64,000 nucleotides of DNA from Microvelia longipes (taxonomy: Eukaryota > Arthropoda > Insecta > Hemiptera > Veliidae), in NCBI GenBank assembly GCA_018340805.1, contig JACMZG010001913.1, forward strand, positions 41,712,943 through 41,776,942. The letters are read 5' to 3'. The notes beneath the pieces were generated by a model. The model was not told the origin of the DNA. It did not search any database and was given only the letters and a program-made list of their open reading frames with translations. The position numbers and the translations under genes were made by a program. Of the stretch, positions 1 through 11,559 are shown piece by piece. How positions within the stretch are numbered: position 1 is the first letter of the stretch; each line of letters starts with the position of its first letter.

Positions 1-520
1 CCTAATTTAAAAAAAAATAAGTAAGGAAGCATGAGCTAATCTTTGAGATAAGGAGCACATACTCTTTTAAACAAGAGGAGTATAATTACATAGCTTATAT
101 TTAATAAATTTAGGAAAAACAAATATTTTTAGCAAAAAATTAGTATAAATAATGATTAAGGTATTTAAACGTATGCAGTGTCTCCAATCGACTTGCATTA
201 CAATACAGAAAGTTTGATATTAAGGGAGGGGAGGGGGGCACTTCAAAAACATCCTCTTTTTTAAACTTCCCACCCACTCTGAGTTAACTGAGTTTGTGAA
301 TACAACTTTGGTTAGAAACAGGATGTTCTAATTTAGATTAAAAAATACAAGTCCAGTTATATTTATTTTTATTAAAAAAGAATGAAACAAAAATCAATGA
401 AACACTTTTTTAGAAGAATTTGAGACAATTCCTCAAATTCGTAATTATAAATAAAAAGAAAAAATGTTTACATACATTTTAAATAAATAAGAATATTAAA
501 AAGTTGAAGTAAACTAATAC
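1..520. other. intergenic, nothing recognised
   Basis: AT-rich sequence with no convincing open reading frame, RNA gene or repeat boundary. It ends where the first foldback element begins. Confidence 0.5.
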
Positions 521-1719
521 ACAGGGTGTTTCATATAAAGTGTCCACCAGAAAAGGAGGTGATAGTACTCCTTAAAAGGAACCAAAAATGTCCTATAATA
601 TAAACCCCGATCTCCAACCGTTTTTCCACAAGGTCAAATGTAATATTTCAAAAAAATTGTGACCTCACATCATAAAATTGTTAATAGGGATTTAACTATT
701 CAAGCTAGAAAAACGAAATTGGTATCATTAGAAAGCTGAGTAAATTTCCTAAAGGATAAACTACTAACTATGTCAAATATTTTGGAACTACTGCCCAAAA
801 TTTTGCATGAAACATGATTTTTTAAAAAAAAATGCATTTTATGGAATTTCTGTAGTAGGGCATTAGAGGAAGTAAGAGATGAGCAAAAGTTTAGCCAAGA
901 ATGGAAAAAACTTCTCTTATAATTGCCCTTTAAGAAAAGTTAAATAATTTTATACATTCAATAGTCAAAATTTTAAGCCATTCTTCCTAGAAGTTGGAAA
1001 ACTGATATTTTTTTTGGCATTTTTGCATATGTCTACAATGTTAATGACATGGTACATGAAATAATTAAAAATCTCTAAAGCAAGGGAAAAGAGTGGTTTT
1101 AGAGAAAAATGTGTAAGAATAAAATAGGTTTATTTTACCTTCTAGAGTCTAAAAATCGTATTATTACATTGTTTTCGAAAATAAAATATTTTGTTAAAAT
1201 AACACATTATTTTCACTTTTGTACGACAAAAATGATCAGTTTTTGCAACTTCTAACAACTATAGCTTACATTTTTGACTATTGAATGTATGAAAATATTT
1301 ACATTTTCTTAAAGGGCAATCATAAGAGAAGTTTTTTCCGTTCTTGGCTGAATTTTTGCTCATCTCTTACTTCCTCTAATGCCCTACTACAAAAATTCCA
1401 TAAAATGCATTTTTTAAAAAAATCATGTTTCATGCAAAATTTTGGGCAGTAATTCCAAAATATTTGACATAGTTAGTAGTTTGTCCTTTAGGAAATTTAC
1501 TCAGCTTTCTAATGATACCAAATTCGCTTTTCTAGCTTGAATAGTTAAATCCCTATTAACAATTTTATGATGTGAGGTCAACTATTTTTTTTGAAATATT
1601 AAATTTGACCTTGTGGGAAAACGGTTGGAGATCGGGTTTTATTATAGGAAATTTTTTGTTCCTTTTGAGGAGTACTATCACCTCCTTTTCTGGTGGACAC
1701 TTTATATGAAACACCCTGT
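521..1719. mobile_element. 1.2-kb foldback DNA element (family A)
   Basis: The element is close to a complete palindrome. The left arm (521 to about 1010) matches the reverse complement of the right arm (about 1240 to 1719) with scattered mismatches. The ends read ACAGGGTGTTTCATATAAAG and its complement. A central spacer of about 230 bases separates the arms. No transposase is encoded, so it is a non-autonomous foldback/MITE-like element. Open reading frames inside are by-products of the arms. A fragment of the same family lies at 8010-8240. Confidence 0.85.
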
Positions 1720-3260
1720 ATAAAAAAAATATAGCTGGTAAAGAAATTAGAAAATTGGTTTTCAATTAAAATTATTAATTGAATTTTAAATGAATAAATA
1801 ATTATTTATAAATAATTAATATAGACATTGAATACTACAATTTAGCTTTTAAAACCTTGTTGGAGATCACAGAATTTAATTGTTGAAGCTCATACTAATT
1901 TTTTTACATTTAAGTATCAACATTATTATATATAAGTATCAACAGATGATAGTAGTACGATCTTCCATATATCTGAGTCCTTCTATTGTTATCAATAAAT
2001 GTTGATACCTGAAACAAATATAAATTGCTTTCATAACTACAAATCTATAACACAACAGCCAGTGGTAGAAAAAAATAAATAGGAGGAGAAAGATCTTAGC
2101 TTGAATCGAACTTCCTATTGGATAGTGAAGTTATGTCAACAGGTATAAAAGTTGTAAGTATAATTTTAATAAGTAGGAATTTTAAAAGTAAAAGTTTGTC
2201 CCTAAATAAATTCCTACATTTATTCTACAGTAAACATAGTTTATCTAAAGGTCCTTGATAAGAACTTAGGTCAGATATCTCCTTGTATTTGACAGTAGCT
2301 TGAAAATATTTTAAAAAATAATCTGGTAAAAAAATAATATTTTGTAAAATTTAATGAAAAATAAAGAATTATTATTATTATTAGGCAAAAGTTTGAGAAC
2401 TATTGCTCTAGCACATAGATAAATTAGCCACAATTGTTTATTATAACTTGATTAAATAATTTAAATTAAAAATATCAAAGATGGAAAGTTTAAATACGAA
2501 TGTGGCTAGTTATAAGTATGACTAAACAAAGTATGAGAAGTTAATTTTTAACTGAATGTAGGTGTAAGGCGGAATATTAAGTCTAGCCCACTCGGGCTAG
2601 GCTTAATATTAGGCTATTAGGCCAATGAACACCCAAATTAAATTTAGATTTCTTAGCTAGGAATATTAGGCCCACAGCGGCACCAAAGTATCACTCTTTA
2701 AGTATCTTTAGTCTCTAGTTCCAACTCTCAAAAAAATTATGCAAACAGGTCAGTTTGGTTAGTTTACCATTTCCCCACTAACCAGTTCTTCCAACGCCTG
2801 CCACCTAAAATGAATTGGCAATGTCCAATTGTTCAGAGTTCTCTGAACAAAAGTTTTTCTGCAACACAAATCAGGATCAGAAGGCTTGCTAAGAGAGGTG
2901 CTAGCACAAGCCTGCTAAGTGAAAAAAAGAGGCTGACCACAAGTAATGTTCCTAGTGCACAATTAGTTTGTTCACTTATCCCCCTGTGTTGATAATGAAG
3001 CTTTCCTGGCGGGATCTTGTACTCTTTTCTTATAATTATTGAATTTATACTTTTTAAATTATTTTTAAAAAGTTCTATTTAAAATGATGTAGGGGGAGGG
3101 GGAGGGAGCACAGTGACCCAACTCACCCAGAATAAGCTGTTTTAGAAAGACCTGTTTTTTTTAGTTTGCCATTTCTTTACTGGAGCAGGTCACGTTGTCC
3201 TGCATATATAAAATAATTATTTATTTATTTTCAAGATTACAATTATTTAAAGGTATTTTT
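1720..3260. other. intergenic, one hairpin, otherwise nothing recognised
   Basis: AT-rich sequence without a supported gene. A short ORF at 2810-2992 shows no family features. The only clear structure is the hairpin at 2573-2610, listed separately. Confidence 0.5.
2573..2610. repeat. 17-bp hairpin
   Basis: An inverted repeat with AATATTAAGTCTAGCCC on the left and its near-complement on the right, around a 4-base loop. A further inverted match links the sequence at about 2622-2655 with about 4229-4259. This suggests a broken older palindrome into which the 3.3-4.1 kb element was inserted. Confidence 0.6.
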
Positions 3261-4106
3261 AGGGTCAATACATATCAAGTGTCCCAAAAAAATAAAAAAA
3301 GGTGCTCTAAAAAAATAGATTTTGATAATTATTTTGCTATTGATACCCATATCTATGGTGAGTAAAAAATGACCAATATAAATTTTTTATGGTCACCCGT
3401 TCTTTTTTATGGTCACTTTTATGGTCCTCCGACCCTAAAATTTAGTGATTTTTGACCTTTAGATAAGCAGCCGATACTCGGTTCTCGCGTGTACTACAGC
3501 AAAAATATGAACGGGTCTGTTTAAAGTAAGCTTTGAGCTACATTTGGCCCTTTGACACTTTTACTCTATGACCGCTCCTTGGGGAGACAATGGGGGCTCC
3601 AAATTTTAGGGTTTCTTAAAAATATATGAAAATTTTAACATTTTTTTATAATATGAAGAAATCTAAATTAAGAGCTCCCAACTTTTTTAGGAGTTACTTA
3701 CTTTAAGACAAGCAATCAACAAAATTTTCAAAGCATTAATATAATTCGTTTATGAGCTATGATTTTTTGAAAATCCATATTTTTTAATTTTGGTAATTTT
3801 TGACCTTAATATCTCCTTGGACATGTATACTTTTAAAAAATCATATCACAAAGACCCCTTACCAGTTTCACCATAAACCACCAAAAACATTCTTGTGTAT
3901 TTGCCCACAAGCAAAGTTATAGCTAAATCATGTATGTGTGCTTTTCCAAATATTAAAAAAATATATTTTTTTTTTTGGGTGACCATAAAAAAATTATATT
4001 GGTCATTTTTTACTCACCATATACATGGGTATCAATAGCAAAATAATTATCAAAATCTATTTTTTTAGAGCACCGAAGTCTGGGACACTTGATATGGATT
4101 GACCCT
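3261..4106. mobile_element. 846-bp foldback DNA element (family B)
   Basis: Terminal inverted repeats of about 130 bases (3261 to about 3400 and about 3975 to 4106) begin AGGGTCAATACATATCAAGT and end with the near-complement. The arms are well conserved, including the part reading GGTGAGTAAAAAATGACCA. The interior has no coding capacity. Non-autonomous DNA transposon. Confidence 0.85.
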
Positions 4107-4391
4107 TTAACAAAGTTAAAAATCTTATTAAGTAATTTAAATGTAAAATTATAATAATATATTATAAATATATAAACGCTGTGTGATTTTAAACTAGACT
4201 TGATATCATGATAACCATGACGTGCAGAAATCTAAATTTAATTTGGGTGTTCATTGTGTTAAAAACATTATATAATTAACGTTTCTTTTTGTGGCTATAG
4301 TAAAATTTGTTCTATTTTAAAAACAAATTATCTTATAAACAACTAATAAGAATAAACAATTTTCATAAATGAGTTAAAAATTGTCTTGTTG

Positions 4392-5068
4392 ATAAATAAC
4401 ACCAACAACCACGTCTCTCCACTAAACATTATCTATTAAAAATAAATTGACAGAGCCGGTTTTCGGCAAATAGCCATCAACAGTGCCTAAAACAAGTGAA
4501 AATTATAAACTTAAAAGTATACAAAATAAAAACAAAAATTCATAGACCTAAATAAATAGTAAAAATTAACAAAATAAAAAGAAACAAGTCGGAAAAAATA
4601 AAACAAAAAAATTACCGGTGAGATCTAGAAGGGAGGATCTCGTCCAGTGACTGGTAGACTAGGGCGGATAGAAATGAGCAGGGCTTGGATAATCACTGAT
4701 TCCCCACCATCAGTGTTATCATTAATTAATTAGAGAATAATTTGTAAGAGAATTTAGAAATTAGAGGAGCCCTCAAAGAAGACGATGATGATTTTCTTAA
4801 TGATAAGACTGACGGTGGGAGATCAGTGATTATCCAAGCCCTGATTATTTCTACCGCCCTCAACCAATCACTGGACGAGATCCTCCCTTCTACATCTCGT
4901 AGAAGGGTAAACAAATATACCGGTATTTTTTTTTACTTGTTTCTTTTTATTTTGTTAACTTTTACTATTTATTTTTGTCTATGAATTTTAGTCTATTTAC
5001 TGAAAGCCGGCTCTGTCAATTTATTTTTAATAGATAATGTTTAGTGGAGAGACGTTGGTGTTACTTAT
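4392..5068. mobile_element. 677-bp foldback DNA element (family C)
   Basis: This is an almost full-length palindrome. The outer arm segment carries ACGTCTCTCCACTAAACATT on the left and its complement on the right. The inner segment around GGAGGATCTCGTCCAGTGA (about 4634) is complemented near 4875. No coding capacity. Confidence 0.85.
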
Positions 5069-5369
5069 TGTGAAGTACATAACGTTGCTTTAAAAAGTCA
5101 TGTCTTGTTGACATTTTCAAGAAACATAGATAGCCATCTAGATTCAAAACTGATAAAAATGTTTGTAACGGTGGCACAATGGGAAACTAGTGCTCGGTGC
5201 AGTAGTTCATACAAATAGCCCCTGTTTAAGGACCACCTCAAACCTCCTTTTCATTCATTAACTTTTTTTTCTTTTTTAGTTGTTAATAAGATATTTTTTT
5301 TAGAGAATAGGATAACGTGTGTTACGAAAGTTGTGTTATAATGAGACAACAAAGAGGTAACTTCCCGGT

Positions 5370-5437
5370 TTGATGTTTGTTTACAAACATTTTTGATGAT
5401 TTGTTTACAAACATTTTGATGTTTGTCTACAAATCAT
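5370..5437. repeat. short direct repeat of a TTTGTTTACAAACATTTT motif
   Basis: Three imperfect copies of a motif containing GTTTACAAACATTT lie head to tail just before the right outer inverted repeat. Low-complexity local duplication. Confidence 0.55.
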
Positions 5438-5482
5438 GGTTATCACGATATCAGATCTACTTAAAATTAACACAGCGTTTAT

Positions 5483-6841
5483 ATTTTTATAACATTTTAT
5501 GAAAATTATACCTTTAAAATAATAAATACAATTTTTAACATTGTTAAAGACCCTTTTAAATAATTTTAATCTTGGAATTGAAAAAATAATTATTTTATAT
5601 ATGGGGTACAAGGTGAACCGACCTGCCACTAGTGGAGAAAGGGTGAACTTAGGGCAGGTCCATCTAAACCAGTTTATTCCGAGGGAGTTAGACCACTGTG
5701 TCCCGCGCCCCCACAACAACTGTATGAATTTCTACATCACTTTACTTGATTGTTTTTCTCACTCCCTTATTTTAAAGTAGCTGATAGATAGCAGCAACTG
5801 ATTAATGCAAGATTGTTGAAACATAACAGCAGTTTGGACAGTGAGTATCCCCTCAACCCCGTGCCACTCCTGAGTATTATAATCTGAGAGCATGAACCTT
5901 ATTATATTCTTTATCTATGGCATGAACAGTCGGACCTCTAGCAAGTCCTCTAACAAAGCACCTCTAGAAAATTTGTTTAAGTGCCAATATCAATTTAAGG
6001 AGAATACAATGAAATGAACTTGATTCTATTCTATAGTATAGTTATCAAAGACTGAACTTACCTTTTACAATGATTAATCATATAGTCGACAAAAAATTTC
6101 GTGGTATTGTTGTTTAAGAATCATTCCAATGCATACAAAAGTAACAGATCGCAGAAAAATTGTATAATTGTATATTAGCAATAAAGGAAGTGTTTGAATT
6201 TGAAAAAAAAAGCATTTTTTTAACACACTTTTAATCGTAACTTAAAGAGAAAACTTTAAAAACGTTTATTAGACTTCTTAGCTGCATTAACAACCTTAGT
6301 AACAACACAAAACTATAGACAAAAAACTTTCTAGAACACAAAGAAAGTGGACATAATTAACTTAACAAAAATTAAAGACTAATATTCTTTATTTTATGAA
6401 TAAAGATTAAACAAAACAAAACTAGTACCCGCTTAAAATATGTGAAAAATGTCGTTTCTGTCATTAAATTATAAAGGCAGTGTCAAGAGTGTGGTGTCAA
6501 GAGTGAAGATTCATGGAACGTACTTGAAGATTTGTTTACGTTATTAGCTCATTCGTACATTTTTGACATAAATAACTTTTGATACTTTTAGAGGGATAAA
6601 TCCTTTGAAAATTCGCTGAATCATAGAGGAAAACATACTTTTCATTATGTTTTTATGTAATTTTGCTCGATTTAGCAAAAAAATATGAAAATACAGTTTA
6701 GACCAATCGTACATTAGTGACATCGCCCTTTAGCTGCATCGCCCAAGTTTGACGACCTTGAAATTTTTAAAAATATTTTAGCTCCATCGCACATTAGTGA
6801 CATCGAACATTAGACGCATCGGATCCCCACGTTATTTTGAA
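5483..6841. other. intergenic, nothing recognised
   Basis: No supported gene. Overlapping short ORFs on both strands at 5405-5780 show no family features and read through each other, so I treat them as chance. From 6715 to 6825 the phrase ACATTAGTGACATCG recurs with TTAGCTGCATCG, a small local repeat. Confidence 0.45.
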
Positions 6842-7400
6842 AGTTTCCTAGCTTAGAATAATACTATATATAGAAGGAGCACAGGACCGTAAACACAATG
6901 TAATTCCACTGATAATACGAAAACCGGTTGACTGGTGCAACTAAGTAATGCTGCCAACCTGACAACAAAACATTATTTTAAATATTTGTCATAAATATCT
7001 ATTAATGAAGAAAGATCGTAAAGAACAAATATAATAACTTAAAACACCTGCTGAGTATTTAATAAAACTGGTCTTAGATGGCAAAAGGGTGGCGGAATAC
7101 AAGAATCTACATTTAGTTGACAAGGACTACTTATTATTATAATTTTAATAAATACGTTAAACTACAATTTAAAATGCTTTAAATATTGTAATGCACCGAT
7201 ATTTATATCAGTATTTTATGAATAATCAATAATTAATTAATAATAGAACATAATAATTCAGCAACCGGAAGTATTGCCAACTTTTTTTTAGAAAATTGTA
7301 TATTGTTAGGGTGGCAGCATTACTTAGTTGCACCAGTGAACCGGCTTTCGCGTTATCAGTAGTGCTCCTTCTATATTATAGTATTATTCTAAGTTTCCTA
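6842..7400. mobile_element. about 560-bp MITE-like element (family D)
   Basis: The left arm (6842 to about 6970) and right arm (about 7300 to 7400) are inverted repeats. They share TAGAAGGAGCAC next to the ends and GGTGCAACTAAGTAATGCTG further in. The interior is AT-rich and non-coding. The outermost ends are less well matched, so the exact boundaries are approximate. Confidence 0.75.
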
Positions 7401-8009
7401 GGAAAATTCTGCACACTTGCCGCCATCTTGTATAGCTCTGTGATTTAGCATTTAATTAATTACGTTTACCATAAATTCAGTAAAAGTGCATATTTTGGAG
7501 GATCACTAAACTTACATCCAGCCTATGAGGTTCAAGTAAACAAACTCGGATGATCTGTACATCAAAAGATGAGATGATCTGTACCATGATCAGCAGCTGA
7601 ACTACGGGACTCGCGAGCGCGTCTTCGTGCAGCTAAGTGAACTAGCTTTATTAAATATTGGCCAAATTACTTAAATTTCATAGTTTTAGCTATTACTTAT
7701 TTAAATATAATTGGTACCTTCTTATAGACTAGGACTTCTATTTAATGTATATAAGTCAAACGTATATAACTTGCTCTATTTCTTATGCTACTTTGTTTCC
7801 TATATTATCATTATTATTTTTACATTAATTTATTTAATTTATTAGCGAACCAGTTCATCTTTTTTGAAAAGCATGAAATTATATATATATAGAAAATTTG
7901 ATGTGGTTTTATTTGTGTACTGAGACTCAGCCCTTCCAGTACTTAGTATATTCACGCAAGTATTGCTTCCCTTAATTGTAGTTCCAATCAGGCGCAAGCC
8001 CCTGCCCCT
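7401..8009. other. intergenic, nothing recognised
   Basis: AT-rich sequence with no gene, RNA or clear repeat that I can support. Confidence 0.45.
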
Positions 8010-8240
8010 ACAGAGGTAAAATAAACATATTTTATTCTTACACATTTTTCACTAAAACCATTCTTTTCTCCTGTTTTAGAGATTTATAATTATTTTATGT
8101 ACCATGTAATTAACATTGTACAGAGATATGCTAAAATGCCAAAAAAATAACAGATTTTCCAACTTCTAGGAAGAATGGCTTAACATTTTGACTATTGAAT
8201 GTATAAAAATATTTAGATTACTTAAAGGGCAATCATAAAA
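8010..8240 (-). repeat. fragment of foldback family A
   Basis: This stretch matches the reverse complement of about 905-1140 of the first foldback element. It includes AACTTCTAGGAAGAATGGCTT and the TTAAAGGGCAATCATAA end. No opposite arm is present, so it is a truncated relic. Confidence 0.7.
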
Positions 8241-8293
8241 AGCTATCATAGCTGCAGCTTTGAAACTAACTCTCCTTACCATACTCACTTTGG

Positions 8294-8405
<112 letters not shown>

Positions 8406-8892
8406 GAACCGTATTGTTTATAAATATGTGTATATATTAAACCTACAAAAATGACTCAGGAAAATTTTTATAAACCATATAACTTCAAAAAGTTGTCTGA
8501 TCTGGCTGAATCTATATACACATGTTCTATCGATTAAGTTTTGCAAAACATATTTCTTCGTAACCAGGAACCTTTGAAACGGACTTTGGCGATGATCCAA
8601 GGTTTGAGTTCTGTTATAACGCCTATCCTGTTAGCGAATTTTTGTCAAAGGAAATTCTCTAAAAGTAAAAATATCCAGGCATATCCGGCAGGTTAAACCC
8701 TTTTACAAGACTTAATATAAATTAATTGTAAACTTAAGGGTAGTCTATCATGTAAGTAAATTCTTAAAAAGGGTTTTTTCTTTTCACAGAAAATAATTCC
8801 TCTAGTTCTAGATAGGGTGTAGCCCATAGCTATAGTGCAGTCCATAGCCCCTTAAAGAAACGAAGTCATACTAAACACGACATTCATTGTTT

Positions 8893-9251
8893 CGTGAAAG
8901 TTTGTGACAATGGTGCATTATGAGTAAAATTAGTTGGACGTAATCCATTGTCAGTACTATTTACAATTAACGACGTTTCGGGAGCAGGTACTGCTCCCGT
9001 ACGTCTACGATGGGGGAAGGCCCCATCGTAGACAAGGTTTCAAAGCGCATAACAAGTCATTGATACCTGCCTACGAAGTTAGGTTGAAGTCCTAACACCC
9101 AACACTTGACTCACACACCGTCTTTCTCAAGACGAACCTGATGATGGGAGAAGTACCTGCTCCCGAAACGTCGTTAATTGTAAATAGTACTGACAATGGA
9201 TTACGTCCAACTAATTTTACTCATAATGCACCATTGTCACAAACTTTCACG
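8893..9251. mobile_element. 359-bp foldback carrying Penelope-like terminal motif
   Basis: About 100-base arms are nearly perfect inverted repeats (GTGAAAGTTTGTGACAATGG on the left, its complement on the right). The inner end of both arms carries AACGACGTTTCGGGAGCAGG or its complement. The stretch between the arms contains a second hairpin (GATGGGG... at about 9010-9035). The right arm on the plus strand carries a hammerhead-ribozyme-like core, listed separately. It is probably built from two opposed Penelope-like element termini. Confidence 0.75.
9138..9175 (+). ncRNA. hammerhead-ribozyme-like core (candidate)
   Basis: The plus strand reads CTGATGA (9138-9144), T, GGGAG, a 9-base loop, CTCCC, GAAA (9065-9068 equivalent within 9165-9168), then CGTC. 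This is the order CUGANGA, stem II, GAAA, C-GUC expected for a hammerhead of the minimal type known from Penelope-like retroelements. Stem II is a perfect 5-bp pair. The departure from consensus is the extra U45-position base (9145) between the core and stem II. Stem I is weak (GTT with AAC). Activity is unproven. Confidence 0.4.
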
Positions 9252-9633
9252 TCTAAGTTAAACTAGTATGGACCTGGAATACTTAATACATTCAGATTCA
9301 TTGTTTCATTGCTGGTTTGCATAATGCGAAAAAAAGATAAATATTCAGCCATTCTAAAGCAAAATCCGGGCAGTGCTGTCCTATGTATTACATTACCAAA
9401 GAAAACATACATATAATAAAACTGAAATTGCTACATATAATAAAGAATTACTGCATAATCCTAAATAACTTTCCAAAATAACTTTCTACGATCTAACAAA
9501 AACCGTAAACACACCTGTTGGATTGAAATGAAACTTAGTAAACTTATTTATTACGTAATGTGACACTCTTGTACAAATATGGATCATTTAAATTTTTTGA
9601 AGACTGCAGTCCTCAATAATATTAATTTATTTA
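9252..9633. other. intergenic, nothing recognised
   Basis: AT-rich sequence between the foldback and the Penelope-like fragment. No supported feature. Confidence 0.45.
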
Positions 9634-10215
9634 TTAACTCTCACAACGTTTCATTGAGCAAAGCTCAACATCTTCAGGTGAATCTAATAAAACTATACAA
9701 AATTGCAATGCAATTTTTTTTAAACGAAACATAAATTGAAAATAATTTAGAAAAATACAGAAAACGTAAACAAAAATATTAAGGAGACAGGGACAAACTG
9801 TAGATGGAGGCACTGTATTTTTAGGGGGTCTTTTTAAATCTAAAATATTTGAGTAACTACTATTTATATTGTCTGTATCCTGTTTTTTATTCATGGCGTT
9901 GGGGTCAGTTTTCATGTAAAGACTTTCCAAAATGCGTTTGTTCGAATGTTTTTCGGAATGTAGGACTTTAAAATTGCAATTGTCAATTTTATGTTTTTTC
10001 TTGGTCATATGTTCAGCTATTTCTGTATGAGTGTCTAAATTGTCTGCATTTTTATTATGGACCCTAAGCCTGTTTAGAAATAAATGTGAGGTTTCACCGG
10101 TATACGTTATATCACAATTTTACAAGGAATTCGATAAACTATATTTGAACGGTCTAAAGTTGTAATAGGATCTTTGATTTTTGAATAAAAACGAGATTTT
10201 AGATTAGATGGACTG
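9634..10215 (-). pseudogene. Penelope-like retroelement, GIY-YIG endonuclease end (decayed)
   Basis: On the minus strand the sequence from about 10215 down to 9634 encodes the C-terminal part of a Penelope-like element polyprotein. Upstream I read a segment with NIVYRIPCK. Then comes a one-base deletion near 10125, then CDITYTGET, LNRLRVHNK and EIAEH, followed by an intact 124-codon frame starting at 10008 with FKVLHSEKHSNKRILESLY and a SYSNIL ending. The Y-R-I-P-C-x-x-C-x-x-x-Y-x-G-x-T pattern is the Cys-containing GIY-YIG domain of Penelope-like elements, which nicks target DNA for retrotransposition. The reverse transcriptase is missing, so the copy is truncated at its 5' side, and the frameshift makes it dead. 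Just before the stop the minus strand carries CTGAAGATG, a hairpin and TGAAACG, resembling a degenerate hammerhead. Confidence 0.8.
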
Positions 10216-10219
10216 GTAT

Positions 10220-10870
10220 GATATATCATACCAATCCAAAAAAAATTACTCTCTTGTACAAAATTTAAACTCAATTTGTTTTCGTTTTTTACAAATGTTT
10301 CGTAAAAAATTTAACTAATGCTGATGATAAAGTGAAATTTAGAACATTTGTTGATCTCATATATTACTACTTGCATGCAAAATTTCATAACGATTTAAAT
10401 ATTTTTCGCGTTTAATGAATTTTCTATATTTTTGCTGTTTCATTACTGCGGCTAAATGACGTCAAAAAATATGATTTTTTTAGATTGCAAAACTATACCT
10501 AAAGATTCATTTATGTACCAAGTTTCAACTCTCTAGCATAAGAACACTAGGAGGTACGATGATAACAGACACACACACACAAATCACTTTGTGTAAAAAA
10601 ACAAAGAGTGCAAAAACACTTGGGAAACTTCCCGAAGTTGAAATAAAAACACCTCAAATGTAAAATTCAAACGATCTCAGATCGTTTTTCCAACACAATG
10701 CTTTTTCTCTATAACTACGGTATAAATAAGGAAAAGTAAAAAATATGTTGAGGTAAATTACAAGTGCAGCTAAGTATCTATTGCGAGTACTTCTGTTGTT
10801 GGGCCTACAATATAAAATATGAGAGAAAGTAAAAATAGAGACAATGGGATTCAACCTCATTATCCATTAG
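10220..10870 (-). repeat. dispersed repeat R1, reverse copy
   Basis: This copy shares with copies at about 26.2, 38.8, 45.0 and 53.0 kb the ordered landmarks CAACTCTCTAGCATA, GATAACAGACACACACACAC and a TACGGTATAAATAAGGAAAAG end. No coding capacity. Boundaries are approximate because copies differ in length. The class is unknown; it may be a non-autonomous DNA element. Confidence 0.65.
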
Positions 10871-11039
10871 TAGCGAGGTCGGGATAATTCAGCCTCTGTC
10901 TGTGTGTGCACCAGAGTCAGGTGCCAACATTCCTCTACTATCCAGTCTATTTCTTATTGTTTTGCCTTGGTGTGCTAAACATCGGGTCAATGCTGAACCA
11001 TCTCTATACTTGGACCCCCGATATTTTTCCAAACTTTTT

Positions 11040-11300
11040 ATTTTTTACATTACTTGACCTCTTGAGTGGTTTTACCAAGTTGTCGGACTGTATGTGCGTG
11101 TGTCCAAGTCGTAGCTCCCAGGGTGTTTGAGCTAGACAGTTGAAGTTGTTACAAAAATCAATCTTTAGGTTTAGTTGTGCCTCCCGGCAAATATTTGTTG
11201 TAATGTCATTAATTTCAATAATGGCAGCAAGAAATTATAAAACACGGAACGAATGTTGGATCGATTTAAAGTTGCGCGTATATGCAATCCAGTATAACAC
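11040..11300 (+). repeat. dispersed repeat R1, diverged forward copy
   Basis: The landmarks GGACTGTATGTGCGTGTGTC, GAGCTAGACAGTTGAAG, GTCATTAATTTCAATAATG and AAATTATAAAACACGGAA follow the R1 order in forward orientation but with many differences. It faces the adjacent reverse copy. Confidence 0.5.
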
Positions 11301-11559
11301 TGGTTCTCAACTTTTTCTACTCGTCGCCCCCGTTTAGATTCTTAAATTTTTTTATCGGCCAATTAGGAATAGGGCAAATTATACATTTTCAAAAAGAATC
11401 TACAGGCCTATCGGGCAACCAAGCAAATGCCCGGTGCGCCCTCGGTCCTCATTTATTATAAAAAAAGAGAGAGGAGGAGAAGATAAGAGGAGAAAGAAGA
11501 AATATAATTGATTAATTAACAATATAATTATTATTTTTTTTGCACTACATTCATATTTT

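Larger units (their letters stand above)
4172..5482. repeat. outer inverted repeat enclosing foldback family C
   Basis: About 48 bases at 4172-4219 (TAAACGCTGTGTG...) are complemented at 5435-5482, outside the inner foldback element at 4392-5068. This is either a longer element whose interior is the smaller foldback, or a nested insertion into an older palindrome. Confidence 0.65.

Noticed and set aside
2810..2992. 60-codon plus-strand ORF with basic composition
   Set aside because: No family features, and the region shows no splice or promoter context.
5405..5780. Overlapping ORFs of 104 and 79 codons on opposite strands
   Set aside because: No recognisable motif, they shadow each other, and the region is repeat-adjacent; chance frames.
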